A DNA stretch of 16,749 bases from DASYAN01 sp036501345. GTDB lineage: Bacteria; Chloroflexota; Ktedonobacteria; Ktedonobacterales; Ktedonobacteraceae. Below are positions 1 to 8,020 of the stretch, in pieces; positions within the stretch are counted from its first letter, which is position 1, and each line of letters starts with the position of its first letter. The translations under genes were made by a program, and so were the position numbers. The stretch is from contig DASYAN010000566.1 of NCBI GenBank assembly GCA_036501345.1, positions 1 to 16,749 on the forward strand, in the 5' to 3' direction. The notes under the pieces are model-generated. The model was given only the letters and a program-made list of their open reading frames with translations. It was not told the origin of the DNA and searched no databases.

Positions 1-1676
1 TGAGAAAAACCAAAGTATTCTTCTGTGCGTAGGACAAAGATCCCTCCTCGTTCACGAATACGTTTGATAAATCGTTTAGCCTCATATGAGGCTTCTAGAG
101 ATGTACCCCCCTCTCTGATAACAATTGTCTCCCTCAAGGAATCCATCACTTTTTTCTCAGGAGCAAAGCTATTCCCCACTGCTTGCATCTCAAATGCTGT
201 GGGTCCCAGTCGTTCAATCGTCTGTGCCTCAGGGATAGGGATAAGACCTTTCGCAAGATTACGATTCTCCAGAAGTGTGCGTGTGACAACTGCGTATAAC
301 TCAACTCTCTGTCTAGGCAGTTCGATTGTATTCTGTTGCATGACGACTAACAATGTCAATAATAGTGGATTTTGCGTTAGCTCGCGTATTCCTGGATGCT
401 TTTCGATTGCTCTGAGTAGATGGTTTGCCATCTGCCCTGCTTCTCTGGCAATGGTTTCTTCCCGATGGCTTTGATGGCCTAATAAACGCCTGTTTCGATA
501 AGCACTAGCATGGCACCAGCGAGGCAAAAAAAGTTTTATCTGCTCTTTTGTCAGTTCTGCCAGTGTGTAATGCGGCCAAGCTCGAAAGGCTTCTTGATCA
601 TAACCAACAACACGTGATGTTATTAGGAAACGATTAAAATGTGTGTTCGATATTTTACCATAATTGCGTACGAAGGTGATAATGGCATCTTGAATCTGTT
701 TTCGTATCTCCGGTTTACTTACCTCATCTAGTCCATCGAGGAGTACTAGGCAATGGCCAGATAGCAGACATTCTTGCAACCACTGAGCCAGACCAAGAAA
801 TGGAATCTCATCAGCCATAAGTGTGATGTAATCGGCAATTGAGAGACTGGTAGATCGTTGATGCGCTTTCTCGCATTCGGTTGCATAAGCTCCAAGTTGG
901 ATGAAGATAGGGATGCACGAAGGCGAGAGAGGTGGACCCATTGTTGGATCACGCTGGTTCAGGCTAAGACGAGCCATATGCAATGCGAGACGTGTCATAA
1001 GCGTACTTTTACCTATGCCTGGAAAGCCTTGAATAACGGCCACAGGAATATGGCTGCTCAGGACTAACCAGAGATCAGCGATGTTCAACGAATCGTGTTG
1101 CTTAATACGGTACCAACTTCTTTCCACGTCAATGAGAATCTGTTGCTCGTCTTCAGGAAAGTTTCCCTTATTGAGATCCCGGCGTACTTGTTCACGTTGT
1201 TCGTCAGTCAAAGGATAGTCTGTCAGTGGACGGTCTGGTCTTAGTTGCATTGGGATAAAGATGTCATCTAACGGAACGCTATCTGCGATGATGCCAGCAG
1301 GAATGCCAGAAAGAGTCAACAACTCGGTCTCGAGTATCACACGATGCAAGTAACGCTGCTTCAATTCTTCGTATGATAAACCTTCTCTTAGTTGGCTAAC
1401 AAGACCAGTGATCACAGTCAACAAAATCAGGATAATAGCACACAGCAAAAATGTACTGGAATACTGCAGCATCCACTTGATCAGTGATCCATCTTCAGCA
1501 ACCTTTGGATTAGTAGACCAAGGCCAACGAAAGAAAAGCAGGGTGGCCAACCCGCTTAAGGCAACATTTAATAGAATTGTTCCCCAAAAAACGCCACGTG
1601 TCCTCCAGATCCATTTACATGTGCAAATGAATAAGTTTCTGAGCTTTCTCATCTGCTCAGGGAGTTTGCTTTCCAT
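1..1676 (-). CDS. Membrane-anchored NACHT-domain NTPase (partial, C-terminus beyond window)
   Basis: I translated this frame by hand; it stays open from ATG 1676 to the window edge (558 codons), so the C-terminal sensor or repeat region is missing. The start is preceded by AGGG 9 nt upstream, and an in-frame TAG lies at 1697-1695. Two hydrophobic helices (residues about 29-49 and 74-94) follow a basic N-terminus, so the NTPase should face the cytoplasm. The NACHT core shows the Walker A GFPGIGKST (217-225), the Walker B LLDGLDE (312-318), a sensor strand RFLITSR and the typical NPLLLTLL block (about 433-445). NACHT proteins are STAND switches that oligomerise after sensing a trigger; bacterial ones act in anti-phage defence. 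The gene follows the DUF499 gene by 86 nt on the same strand, which suggests co-transcription. Its N-terminal effector is probably the membrane segment itself (inference). The NACHT assignment is firm; function and trigger are unknown. Confidence 0.9.
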   Translation of the reverse strand, partial: MESKLPEQMRKLRNLFICTCKWIWRTRGVFWGTILLNVALSGLATLLFFRWPWSTNPKVAEDGSLIKWMLQYSSTFLLCAIILILLTVITGLVSQLREGLSYEELKQRYLHRVILETELLTLSGIPAGIIADSVPLDDIFIPMQLRPDRPLTDYPLTDEQREQVRRDLNKGNFPEDEQQILIDVERSWYRIKQHDSLNIADLWLVLSSHIPVAVIQGFPGIGKSTLMTRLALHMARLSLNQRDPTMGPPLSPSCIPIFIQLGAYATECEKAHQRSTSLSIADYITLMADEIPFLGLAQWLQECLLSGHCLVLLDGLDEVSKPEIRKQIQDAIITFVRNYGKISNTHFNRFLITSRVVGYDQEAFRAWPHYTLAELTKEQIKLFLPRWCHASAYRNRRLLGHQSHREETIAREAGQMANHLLRAIEKHPGIRELTQNPLLLTLLVVMQQNTIELPRQRVELYAVVTRTLLENRNLAKGLIPIPEAQTIERLGPTAFEMQAVGNSFAPEKKVMDSLRETIVIREGGTSLEASYEAKRFIKRIRERGGIFVLRTEEYFGFS

Positions 1677-1690
1677 ACAATACTTCCCTA

Positions 1691-1710
1691 TCCTCTAAAT
1701 TGGTAGAGGA
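1691..1710 (-). promoter_or_regulatory. Hairpin next to the NACHT ribosome-binding site
   Basis: On the minus strand TCCTCTA and TAGAGGA form a perfect 7-bp inverted repeat around a 6-nt loop. The 3' arm contains AGAGGA and runs straight into TAGGGAAG, the likely Shine-Dalgarno site of the NACHT gene. No T-run follows, so a terminator is unlikely. A role in damping NACHT translation is inference. Confidence 0.4.
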
Positions 1711-1762
1711 CCAGAAGACTATCATGCTTTATTATGCATCTACTAGATATCTAGCTAGGTTC

Positions 1763-4700
1763 CTACTGCTCTGTGAATTCGCAAGTCTGGAAGTGCAGCG
1801 CGTTCCCATTCTCTTTGAGGGTGCGAACCACTTGCTCCGGTATTCCCTCAGAGAGTTCAGCTTCGATCTCGAGCGTGACTTTAACTTTTGCGCCACTCAA
1901 GCTCGTGAGGTGTTTGACAAACTCTTCCATGATACGGCCCGCATCCGAAGCCATCATCCGTTCATTGATAGATACCGAGCCATAGAAGCGGCGTTGTTGG
2001 TTCTCTTGTGCGATAGGAAGAAGCGTCTGCACAGTTGGTGTCTCAGGGATCTGTGGAGAGGTTACGACCTCTGTATAATTCGTTGCCCGCTCAGCGACTA
2101 CTGATGGCTGAGTCCATATGGCTTCCTGCATCGCAGTCGTTGGATGAGAGGCGACAGCATGCAGCCTTGCCGCCTCCAACTCAGCAGCTTCTGCCAAGAG
2201 CTGAGCATCTGCTACCTTCGACTTCACCAATAATGACTCTCCATCTACGATGATCGTGATGGGCTCACCTGCACGCAAGTCGCGATAGCGTTGGCGTTCT
2301 TCATCCCAACCTGAGGCATAGGCAAAGGTATCATCTCGCCATGACGGTGACTGCACCCCATCACGCATGGCAGCGAGCAAGACCTCTCGACTTTTCAGGC
2401 GAGGCAGGTAGATGTATTTGGCAAAGTTTTCGACCAATTCTTTCGTTGAAACATGGTTCCCACGCCATAAGGGGATACGGTCCAGTTCTTGGCATAGACG
2501 TAGGCCAGCTAACTGAGGGATGAGCAATTCCTCAGTACGCAATAGGCTACTGGTATGAGAGGCTAGGTATCCTTCCCCATGTTGAGGCTGCAGTTTGTAC
2601 TCACCGATGGAATCAGGTTTACGCGGCTCGAGTTGCTCAGGAACGAGCACCCAGGAGTAGGTCTCCGGGAGCAGAGCAATGATGCGCTCTTCTGCATCTT
2701 TGCGACGCGTTTTGGCTTGATTCGACTGGAAGGCATCGAGGTTGAGTGACTCTCGCTGTTTGTCTATGGAATCCCAGGCTAGGAAGAGACGCGTTGTCTG
2801 CTTGAGTTCTTCCACTCTGGTTCGATCAGCTACCAGGAAGATGAGCGTGTTGCTATAGTTGCGCGGTGCATTGCCACGCTGCTTGAGCATTTTACCTACT
2901 TCATCCATCGCTGCTGAGTTTGGGTCACGGCGGGCATGAGGATACTGTGGTTTGACAATGACGAGACGAAGACCAGTATTCTCGTCAATGACATCAGCAC
3001 TACTCTCAGGACAAAGGTGGACACTGGCAAAATCCCCTTTGTGTCCTTGCTCAGTCTTTAAATAGCCCTTGATAGTCATGTGGACCGTCTCGTCATCCTG
3101 CTGGGCGGCTCGATCCTGTGCCAAACGTGTCACGCTCGGTTGGGTGTCATACCAATAGCGCCGATCATTCTGATAGAGATAGGTGGCTTGATCGGTTAAG
3201 CGGCGCAAGGCATCGCCGAAGGTGGCCACACTCTCTCCTGGTTGGGTACAGCCAAGTTTGATGTGCGTATCTTGAATGCCCTTATTAGCACTCTGCAAGG
3301 TTGGAGCCGAGCCAAAGAAAATACTGCGAGCAACACGCCGCGTTGCCGAATAGCGTCCAAAGTTCGCATTCGTATTGTCAAGGCGGCGTGGCAGGGACTG
3401 GCTCCCATCGATGTCCTTTTCGATAATCGGAACCCAGTTGTCCTCTAAATATTGGGTAAACAGGGACTGGACGGCTGCCGTCTCGATCGGAATGGTGGCA
3501 GGCATAATCAGCACATTGCGATCCTGCTGAACCCATAGTTCATGCACCACCGCAGCCATCAAGCGAAGAACACCACGCGTCCGCTGAAATTTGTCGATAC
3601 TTGACCAGTCGGTGAAGAGGCGATCAAAAAGTTCGGGATGGATGGGATAGGCTTGCTTGATCCGCCGCTCATATTCGGCCTCGCTACACTCATCCGGAAA
3701 CTCCTGTCGTTGCGAACGATAGAACTCGGAGAAGGCGCGTGCGGCTGCATCTCGTGAGGCATACAGCTGGGAGGGAATCGGCTCGAAAAGACGACGACGC
3801 ACAATTTCAAACCCTTCATCCCGATCAGCAGGACGCCAGGGAGACTCGACACGCCCAAAGATCTGTTTGAGGCGAATAGCCGCTTCCTGACCACCTTCCC
3901 CTCCGGTCTCACTCTCCGAGGCCGGAATGGTACCCACAATCAAGGTCTGAGGAGCTGCTTTGGCCGCTTCGGTCAGATTCTGGGCAAAGCTGAGATTTGC
4001 TTCGAATGATCCAGCTGGCAATCCCCCTTTGCCATACAGTTGACGGGCAAAGACGACCCATTCGTCAATCAGTACCAATACCGGACTAGCGGCTATAAAG
4101 AGTTGACGCAGCACTTCAGAGCCAGGGCTGACACCAAGCCGATCATCCTCTGCCACCAGAGCATAGCCTTCTTTTCCCAACAATTGCCAGGCCAGCTCAC
4201 CCCAGATAGTATGAACCTCACACCCATCCGGCTTTTTATCTGCTTTGGCGGGTGAGAGAGCATGACCAACCAGGACAGCACGATGCGCCTGGGGTGCCTG
4301 CTGCAACCCCAACTCCTGTAGGAGTGGCTCGATGCCGACAAGATCAGATGTCGCTACTCCAGAGAAGAGGTGATAGAGCGCCAGTAATGAGTGGGTCTTG
4401 CCGCCACCAAAACTGGTCTGCAATTCAACAATCGGGTCGCCACCAATTCCACTCAAGCGGCGCAGGGCTCCCAGCAGTAAGTGACGCAGGCCATTGGTCA
4501 GGTAGGTACGTCGAAAAAAGGCATGAGGATCACCATATTCATTGGATGCAATGCCACGATAGACCTGAGAGAGGTCGGCAGCAAACTCGGCGACCTGATA
4601 GTTTCCGGAAGCCACATCTGGATGGGGAGTAATCACTTCTCGCCAGGGAAGCAAACCTCGTACAGGCTGCCCTTCCACCATCTGGCTACCGTTGCGGCGG

Positions 4701-5152
4701 GTGGCATTGCGTGCCTGCTCATCAAAGCTGGTACGCAGTAATTCCATCTTGTGCCGCTCTACTTCGTCTGCCTGTTCTGTAGCGGAAACAGCTGTCAGTA
4801 ACAATTGAATGCTATCGAGAGCACGGTAGGTCGCTTGCATACTGAACGGCTCTTGATGTGCCCATTTGTTGCGTACTTCACGCAGCTCACTCACATAGTT
4901 CCGCTCGGCATGGCCCAGTGTCCTCTTGAAAGCCTGATTCCATTGGTTCCACATCACGAGCAAGAGAGCCTGCACATCGAGGTGGATATCCTGCCCATCC
5001 TCAGTAATATGGTGATCCTGGAGTGCTCCAACGGCTTCGTAGCGCCAACGTGGACCATAGGTTGCTTCCATCTCACGCACAACAAACGGTTTCAGACCAG
5101 CAGAGAGCAGATCTAATGCTCGCCCAACCCGATCTCGGTTACTGAGTGCCAT
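1763..5152 (-). CDS. DUF499 (COG1483) AAA+ ATPase with N-terminal Swt1/HEPN-like domain
   Basis: The protein has 1129 residues from ATG 5152, which has GGAG 9 nt upstream. A longer TTG start at 5167 lacks a ribosome-binding site. Residues about 1-130 resemble the Swt1-family HEPN domain, with R94-NKWA-H99 matching the HEPN Rx4H ribonuclease motif. The ATPase core follows: Walker A GGGKTH (249-254) and Walker B VLIDEW (D363, E364), characteristic of the DUF499/COG1483 family. The long C-terminal half carries no domain I can name. DUF499 proteins recur next to DUF1156 methyltransferases and SNF2 helicases in predicted defence islands. This one lies 78 nt downstream of the methyltransferase stop and upstream of the NACHT gene, all on one strand. 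Likely role: ATP-driven sensor or remodeller of the system, possibly with RNase output (inference). Confidence 0.9.
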   Translation of the reverse strand: MALSNRDRVGRALDLLSAGLKPFVVREMEATYGPRWRYEAVGALQDHHITEDGQDIHLDVQALLLVMWNQWNQAFKRTLGHAERNYVSELREVRNKWAHQEPFSMQATYRALDSIQLLLTAVSATEQADEVERHKMELLRTSFDEQARNATRRNGSQMVEGQPVRGLLPWREVITPHPDVASGNYQVAEFAADLSQVYRGIASNEYGDPHAFFRRTYLTNGLRHLLLGALRRLSGIGGDPIVELQTSFGGGKTHSLLALYHLFSGVATSDLVGIEPLLQELGLQQAPQAHRAVLVGHALSPAKADKKPDGCEVHTIWGELAWQLLGKEGYALVAEDDRLGVSPGSEVLRQLFIAASPVLVLIDEWVVFARQLYGKGGLPAGSFEANLSFAQNLTEAAKAAPQTLIVGTIPASESETGGEGGQEAAIRLKQIFGRVESPWRPADRDEGFEIVRRRLFEPIPSQLYASRDAAARAFSEFYRSQRQEFPDECSEAEYERRIKQAYPIHPELFDRLFTDWSSIDKFQRTRGVLRLMAAVVHELWVQQDRNVLIMPATIPIETAAVQSLFTQYLEDNWVPIIEKDIDGSQSLPRRLDNTNANFGRYSATRRVARSIFFGSAPTLQSANKGIQDTHIKLGCTQPGESVATFGDALRRLTDQATYLYQNDRRYWYDTQPSVTRLAQDRAAQQDDETVHMTIKGYLKTEQGHKGDFASVHLCPESSADVIDENTGLRLVIVKPQYPHARRDPNSAAMDEVGKMLKQRGNAPRNYSNTLIFLVADRTRVEELKQTTRLFLAWDSIDKQRESLNLDAFQSNQAKTRRKDAEERIIALLPETYSWVLVPEQLEPRKPDSIGEYKLQPQHGEGYLASHTSSLLRTEELLIPQLAGLRLCQELDRIPLWRGNHVSTKELVENFAKYIYLPRLKSREVLLAAMRDGVQSPSWRDDTFAYASGWDEERQRYRDLRAGEPITIIVDGESLLVKSKVADAQLLAEAAELEAARLHAVASHPTTAMQEAIWTQPSVVAERATNYTEVVTSPQIPETPTVQTLLPIAQENQQRRFYGSVSINERMMASDAGRIMEEFVKHLTSLSGAKVKVTLEIEAELSEGIPEQVVRTLKENGNALHFQTCEFTEQ

Positions 5153-5230
5153 ACCTTCATGCTCCAATCTAGAGAAAAAACTTTTTAGTGATCTTTAGAC
5201 AATGTTATGCTTATTTTCTCACATCCAATC

Positions 5231-8020
5231 CTATCCCTCAAATACGAATGTTCCCTGCTGCGGAGTACGGGCCAAGGTGTGGATCTGATCCCTGATCCCT
5301 GACCAGGAAGTCACCAGCATATTATAGGCTTGCGCCTCCTGCGACCAGCCTTTGCGCTCACAGATGGTATAGAGTCGATAGGCCAGATCACGCACCACTT
5401 CGGCTAGATCACCAGCCTGGCTTAACACATTACCAGCTGCCACTTCACCATGTTTATCCAGCGCATGAATAGCACGCTGCATGACCTCCCACGCTGTCAA
5501 ATGAGGATTTGCTTCAGACTGCCACTTCTCAGAGAACTCCTCAGGTCTGAGCAGACGGACCTTCCCTGCTTTTGCCTCTAAAATTCCGGCATCAACCAAG
5601 GTCTGGATCGCTGTATTCTTAGCCTTCGAAAGCATCTCCGCCTGCCCATACGGTCCTTCATCCATCGCATACGTCTCGAACCAAGCAATTGCCCAGCGCG
5701 TCTCCACATCGGACTCGCCCTCTTGCTCTGCCAACACTTCATCGAGAGCACGGTTAATGAGTTGCAATGCCGTACGCACCTTGATTGGTGTACCATCCGC
5801 TTCAATAACTTTACTATAGCGCGAATAGATAGCCATGCCGGGACCAATACTCGCTTGCGCTAGGTCTACCGGGGCAATGCTGCCGTGCTGCATCTGCTTG
5901 AGGGCCTGAGGTAGTTCTAGCTTCAATTCATTCAGGAATTGGCGGCGCGAGGCTATAGGAGCATCTAGAGGGCGTGGACGACAGACGAGGACGATGGACG
6001 AGGCAAGAGCATTCGTACCCATGCCAACACTGCGATTAGCCATCTCTGTGCGTATTGGCCAAGTCCCTGTGATAGTAAAACCGGATTGGATCAAGCCTTC
6101 TAACATCGTCTCCCACCCCGTCGAGGCAGTAACCTTGATACCGTTCTCGCTGCTACCCCCTTCTCCATTCGTATCTGTTTCAGACTCGGCTTGTTTGAAG
6201 GCATAATAGACCGTGAGAGGATAATCAGGGCTCTGAATGGCCCGCATCTGCTCGAAAGCTTTCTGCAATCCGGTCTCAAAGAATTTTTGGGCCTCGCCCT
6301 TACTACCGTTAAAACGATAGGGCGTTGCTACTAACTCCTCAGCTTTGGGAACTAGCATGGTGCTAAATAATTCTGGATAAATGGACTTGAGAGCTCGACG
6401 CAACCAGATATAAAAGAAATCTGAGAGATCTGCATAACCGATATTATCATAATAAGGTGGATCAGTAGATACAACTACATGTTCAGCAATATCTGTAAAT
6501 GATATAGCATCAACTTGTCTAATGGATCCTGAACTACCAAATCCTAAATTGCTTATGACACGCACTATATTATTAATTGTAGTTGAATAATCACCAGCAG
6601 CCCTATTAAACATGTTGGATTCTGCATAGTCCCAAACCATCGGAATAGCTTGTCGAGCAAAAGTCGCAATTGCCTGATCCATACTTGGTTTCCAACGTGT
6701 TAGGGAGGTTGAAGCATCAGCGAGTTTACTAAGCCCAAGTCCTAAATATGTCACTACTGCATCAGCATAAATATCTTTTGAAGCTAAATCTGCTAAATTC
6801 GCATCAAATAAAATTTTTTCTCTAACTTCTCGCACTAAATCACTAAAGGTCGTTAGAGCCACAAGCTGACGGGGCGTAAAGAGATCACAATGCTTTGTCA
6901 TACCATAAAGCTGTACACGAAAACCAAGAGCTTGATCTGGCAATCTGGTATCTGGCACCTCTCTAGGTTCTGCTTGTCTTGCGATTGCAGTATGTTCATC
7001 GTTTGGGGCTAGATATATGCGACCTTGTTTTCCTTCAGCAACAATGGCTATCAATTGTGCACCCATCTTACCCATTTTGCCATGATTACGTATATAGTCG
7101 AAGGATACGAAAGAGTCACAAGCAATACATTTCGCACCCTGCCTGTTAACAGTGCCAGCTTGCGGCTCACTTTTTCCATCAGCTATTCCAAAATGAATAG
7201 CTGGAGGTGTTGTTGTAGAATCAATGTGAAGCTCGACCCATGCTTCCTTGCCTTTTTTCTTCGAAAGTTCAAATGAACGAACCAAAGGCATTTGTGCACC
7301 ACAGGCAGGATTGGGACATGTCACCGTTCTTGCCCAGAGCCATGCAATCACTGTCGCCTCACCACCACCATACTCCTTTGGAAGGGTTACTTTTGGGTAC
7401 AAGTGCCCAATACGCTGCTCTGCCTCATCTCGCATCCATTTGCCATAATAGCGGACATCATCGGCAAGTCCTCGTGCACCACGCCAGTCACCATCCACCA
7501 ATGATTTTCCCGCCTCGGGGTTGACCGGAGGCTGTCCTGCAAACTTGGGCGGAATTTCGATCAGCGCCTTGTTGATGAGCACCGCTACTGGATTAAGATC
7601 GCTGGCATGGGCTTCTAGGCCCAAGCGTTGCGCTTCCAGAGGAATAGAACCACCACCTGCGAAAGGATCGAGGACGGGAGGAGGGTTGCCTCCGGTTGAT
7701 TTGAGGATCTCTGCTTGTACTTCTCCTAATAACTTCTCATCATTGGAGTTTTCCCACTGCACCAAATTTTCTATCAAGCCGAAGAGCCGTTCTCGTTCGG
7801 CTTCCTGCTCCTTCTCAGTCGGAAAAAGCTCGGGATGCTCGGAGGGATCATCCACAAGTGAGGCAAAAAGGACAGCTCGGCAGGCTGCTAGGGGACGACG
7901 TGCCCACCAGAGGTGCAGAGTAGAGGGATGCCCATGGCGAATTGACTTTTCTTTGCTAGAGGCTGCGTTGATTGCATCCAGAGGTAAAGCAACCTCAATC
8001 AGTTTTTTACGGTAGGTCAT
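5231..8020 (-). CDS. DUF1156 (COG1743) adenine-specific DNA methyltransferase with Zn ribbon
   Basis: The protein has 929 residues. The N-terminus (about 1-75) is a textbook DUF1156 domain, with KEKSIRHGHPSTLHLWWARR at 23-42. The AdoMet-binding motif I is DPFAGGG (118-124), and the catalytic motif IV is DPPY (520-523) followed by YDNIGYADLSDFFYIW, as in N6-adenine methyltransferases. Cysteines C235/C240 and C298/C301 form a likely zinc ribbon. About 400 residues lie between motifs I and IV, the place of the target-recognition domain in an alpha-type order. ATG 8020 overlaps the helicase stop (ATGA), indicating translational coupling. Proposed role: marking self DNA for the neighbouring helicase/nuclease. 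The central third is clearly more AT-rich than both ends. Family assignment is firm; sequence specificity is unknown. Confidence 0.93.
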   Translation of the reverse strand: MTYRKKLIEVALPLDAINAASSKEKSIRHGHPSTLHLWWARRPLAACRAVLFASLVDDPSEHPELFPTEKEQEAERERLFGLIENLVQWENSNDEKLLGEVQAEILKSTGGNPPPVLDPFAGGGSIPLEAQRLGLEAHASDLNPVAVLINKALIEIPPKFAGQPPVNPEAGKSLVDGDWRGARGLADDVRYYGKWMRDEAEQRIGHLYPKVTLPKEYGGGEATVIAWLWARTVTCPNPACGAQMPLVRSFELSKKKGKEAWVELHIDSTTTPPAIHFGIADGKSEPQAGTVNRQGAKCIACDSFVSFDYIRNHGKMGKMGAQLIAIVAEGKQGRIYLAPNDEHTAIARQAEPREVPDTRLPDQALGFRVQLYGMTKHCDLFTPRQLVALTTFSDLVREVREKILFDANLADLASKDIYADAVVTYLGLGLSKLADASTSLTRWKPSMDQAIATFARQAIPMVWDYAESNMFNRAAGDYSTTINNIVRVISNLGFGSSGSIRQVDAISFTDIAEHVVVSTDPPYYDNIGYADLSDFFYIWLRRALKSIYPELFSTMLVPKAEELVATPYRFNGSKGEAQKFFETGLQKAFEQMRAIQSPDYPLTVYYAFKQAESETDTNGEGGSSENGIKVTASTGWETMLEGLIQSGFTITGTWPIRTEMANRSVGMGTNALASSIVLVCRPRPLDAPIASRRQFLNELKLELPQALKQMQHGSIAPVDLAQASIGPGMAIYSRYSKVIEADGTPIKVRTALQLINRALDEVLAEQEGESDVETRWAIAWFETYAMDEGPYGQAEMLSKAKNTAIQTLVDAGILEAKAGKVRLLRPEEFSEKWQSEANPHLTAWEVMQRAIHALDKHGEVAAGNVLSQAGDLAEVVRDLAYRLYTICERKGWSQEAQAYNMLVTSWSGIRDQIHTLARTPQQGTFVFEG

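Noticed and set aside
25..474. Plus-strand 149-codon frame near the left edge
   Set aside because: It is antisense to the NACHT gene, whose minus-strand frame is open throughout and shows clear motifs.
1700..2104. Plus-strand 134-codon frame
   Set aside because: Mostly antisense to the DUF499 gene; no ribosome-binding site and no recognisable domain.
5153..5230. Independent promoter or terminator between methyltransferase and DUF499 genes
   Set aside because: Only A/T runs without a G+C stem and no -35/-10 pair with proper spacing were seen.
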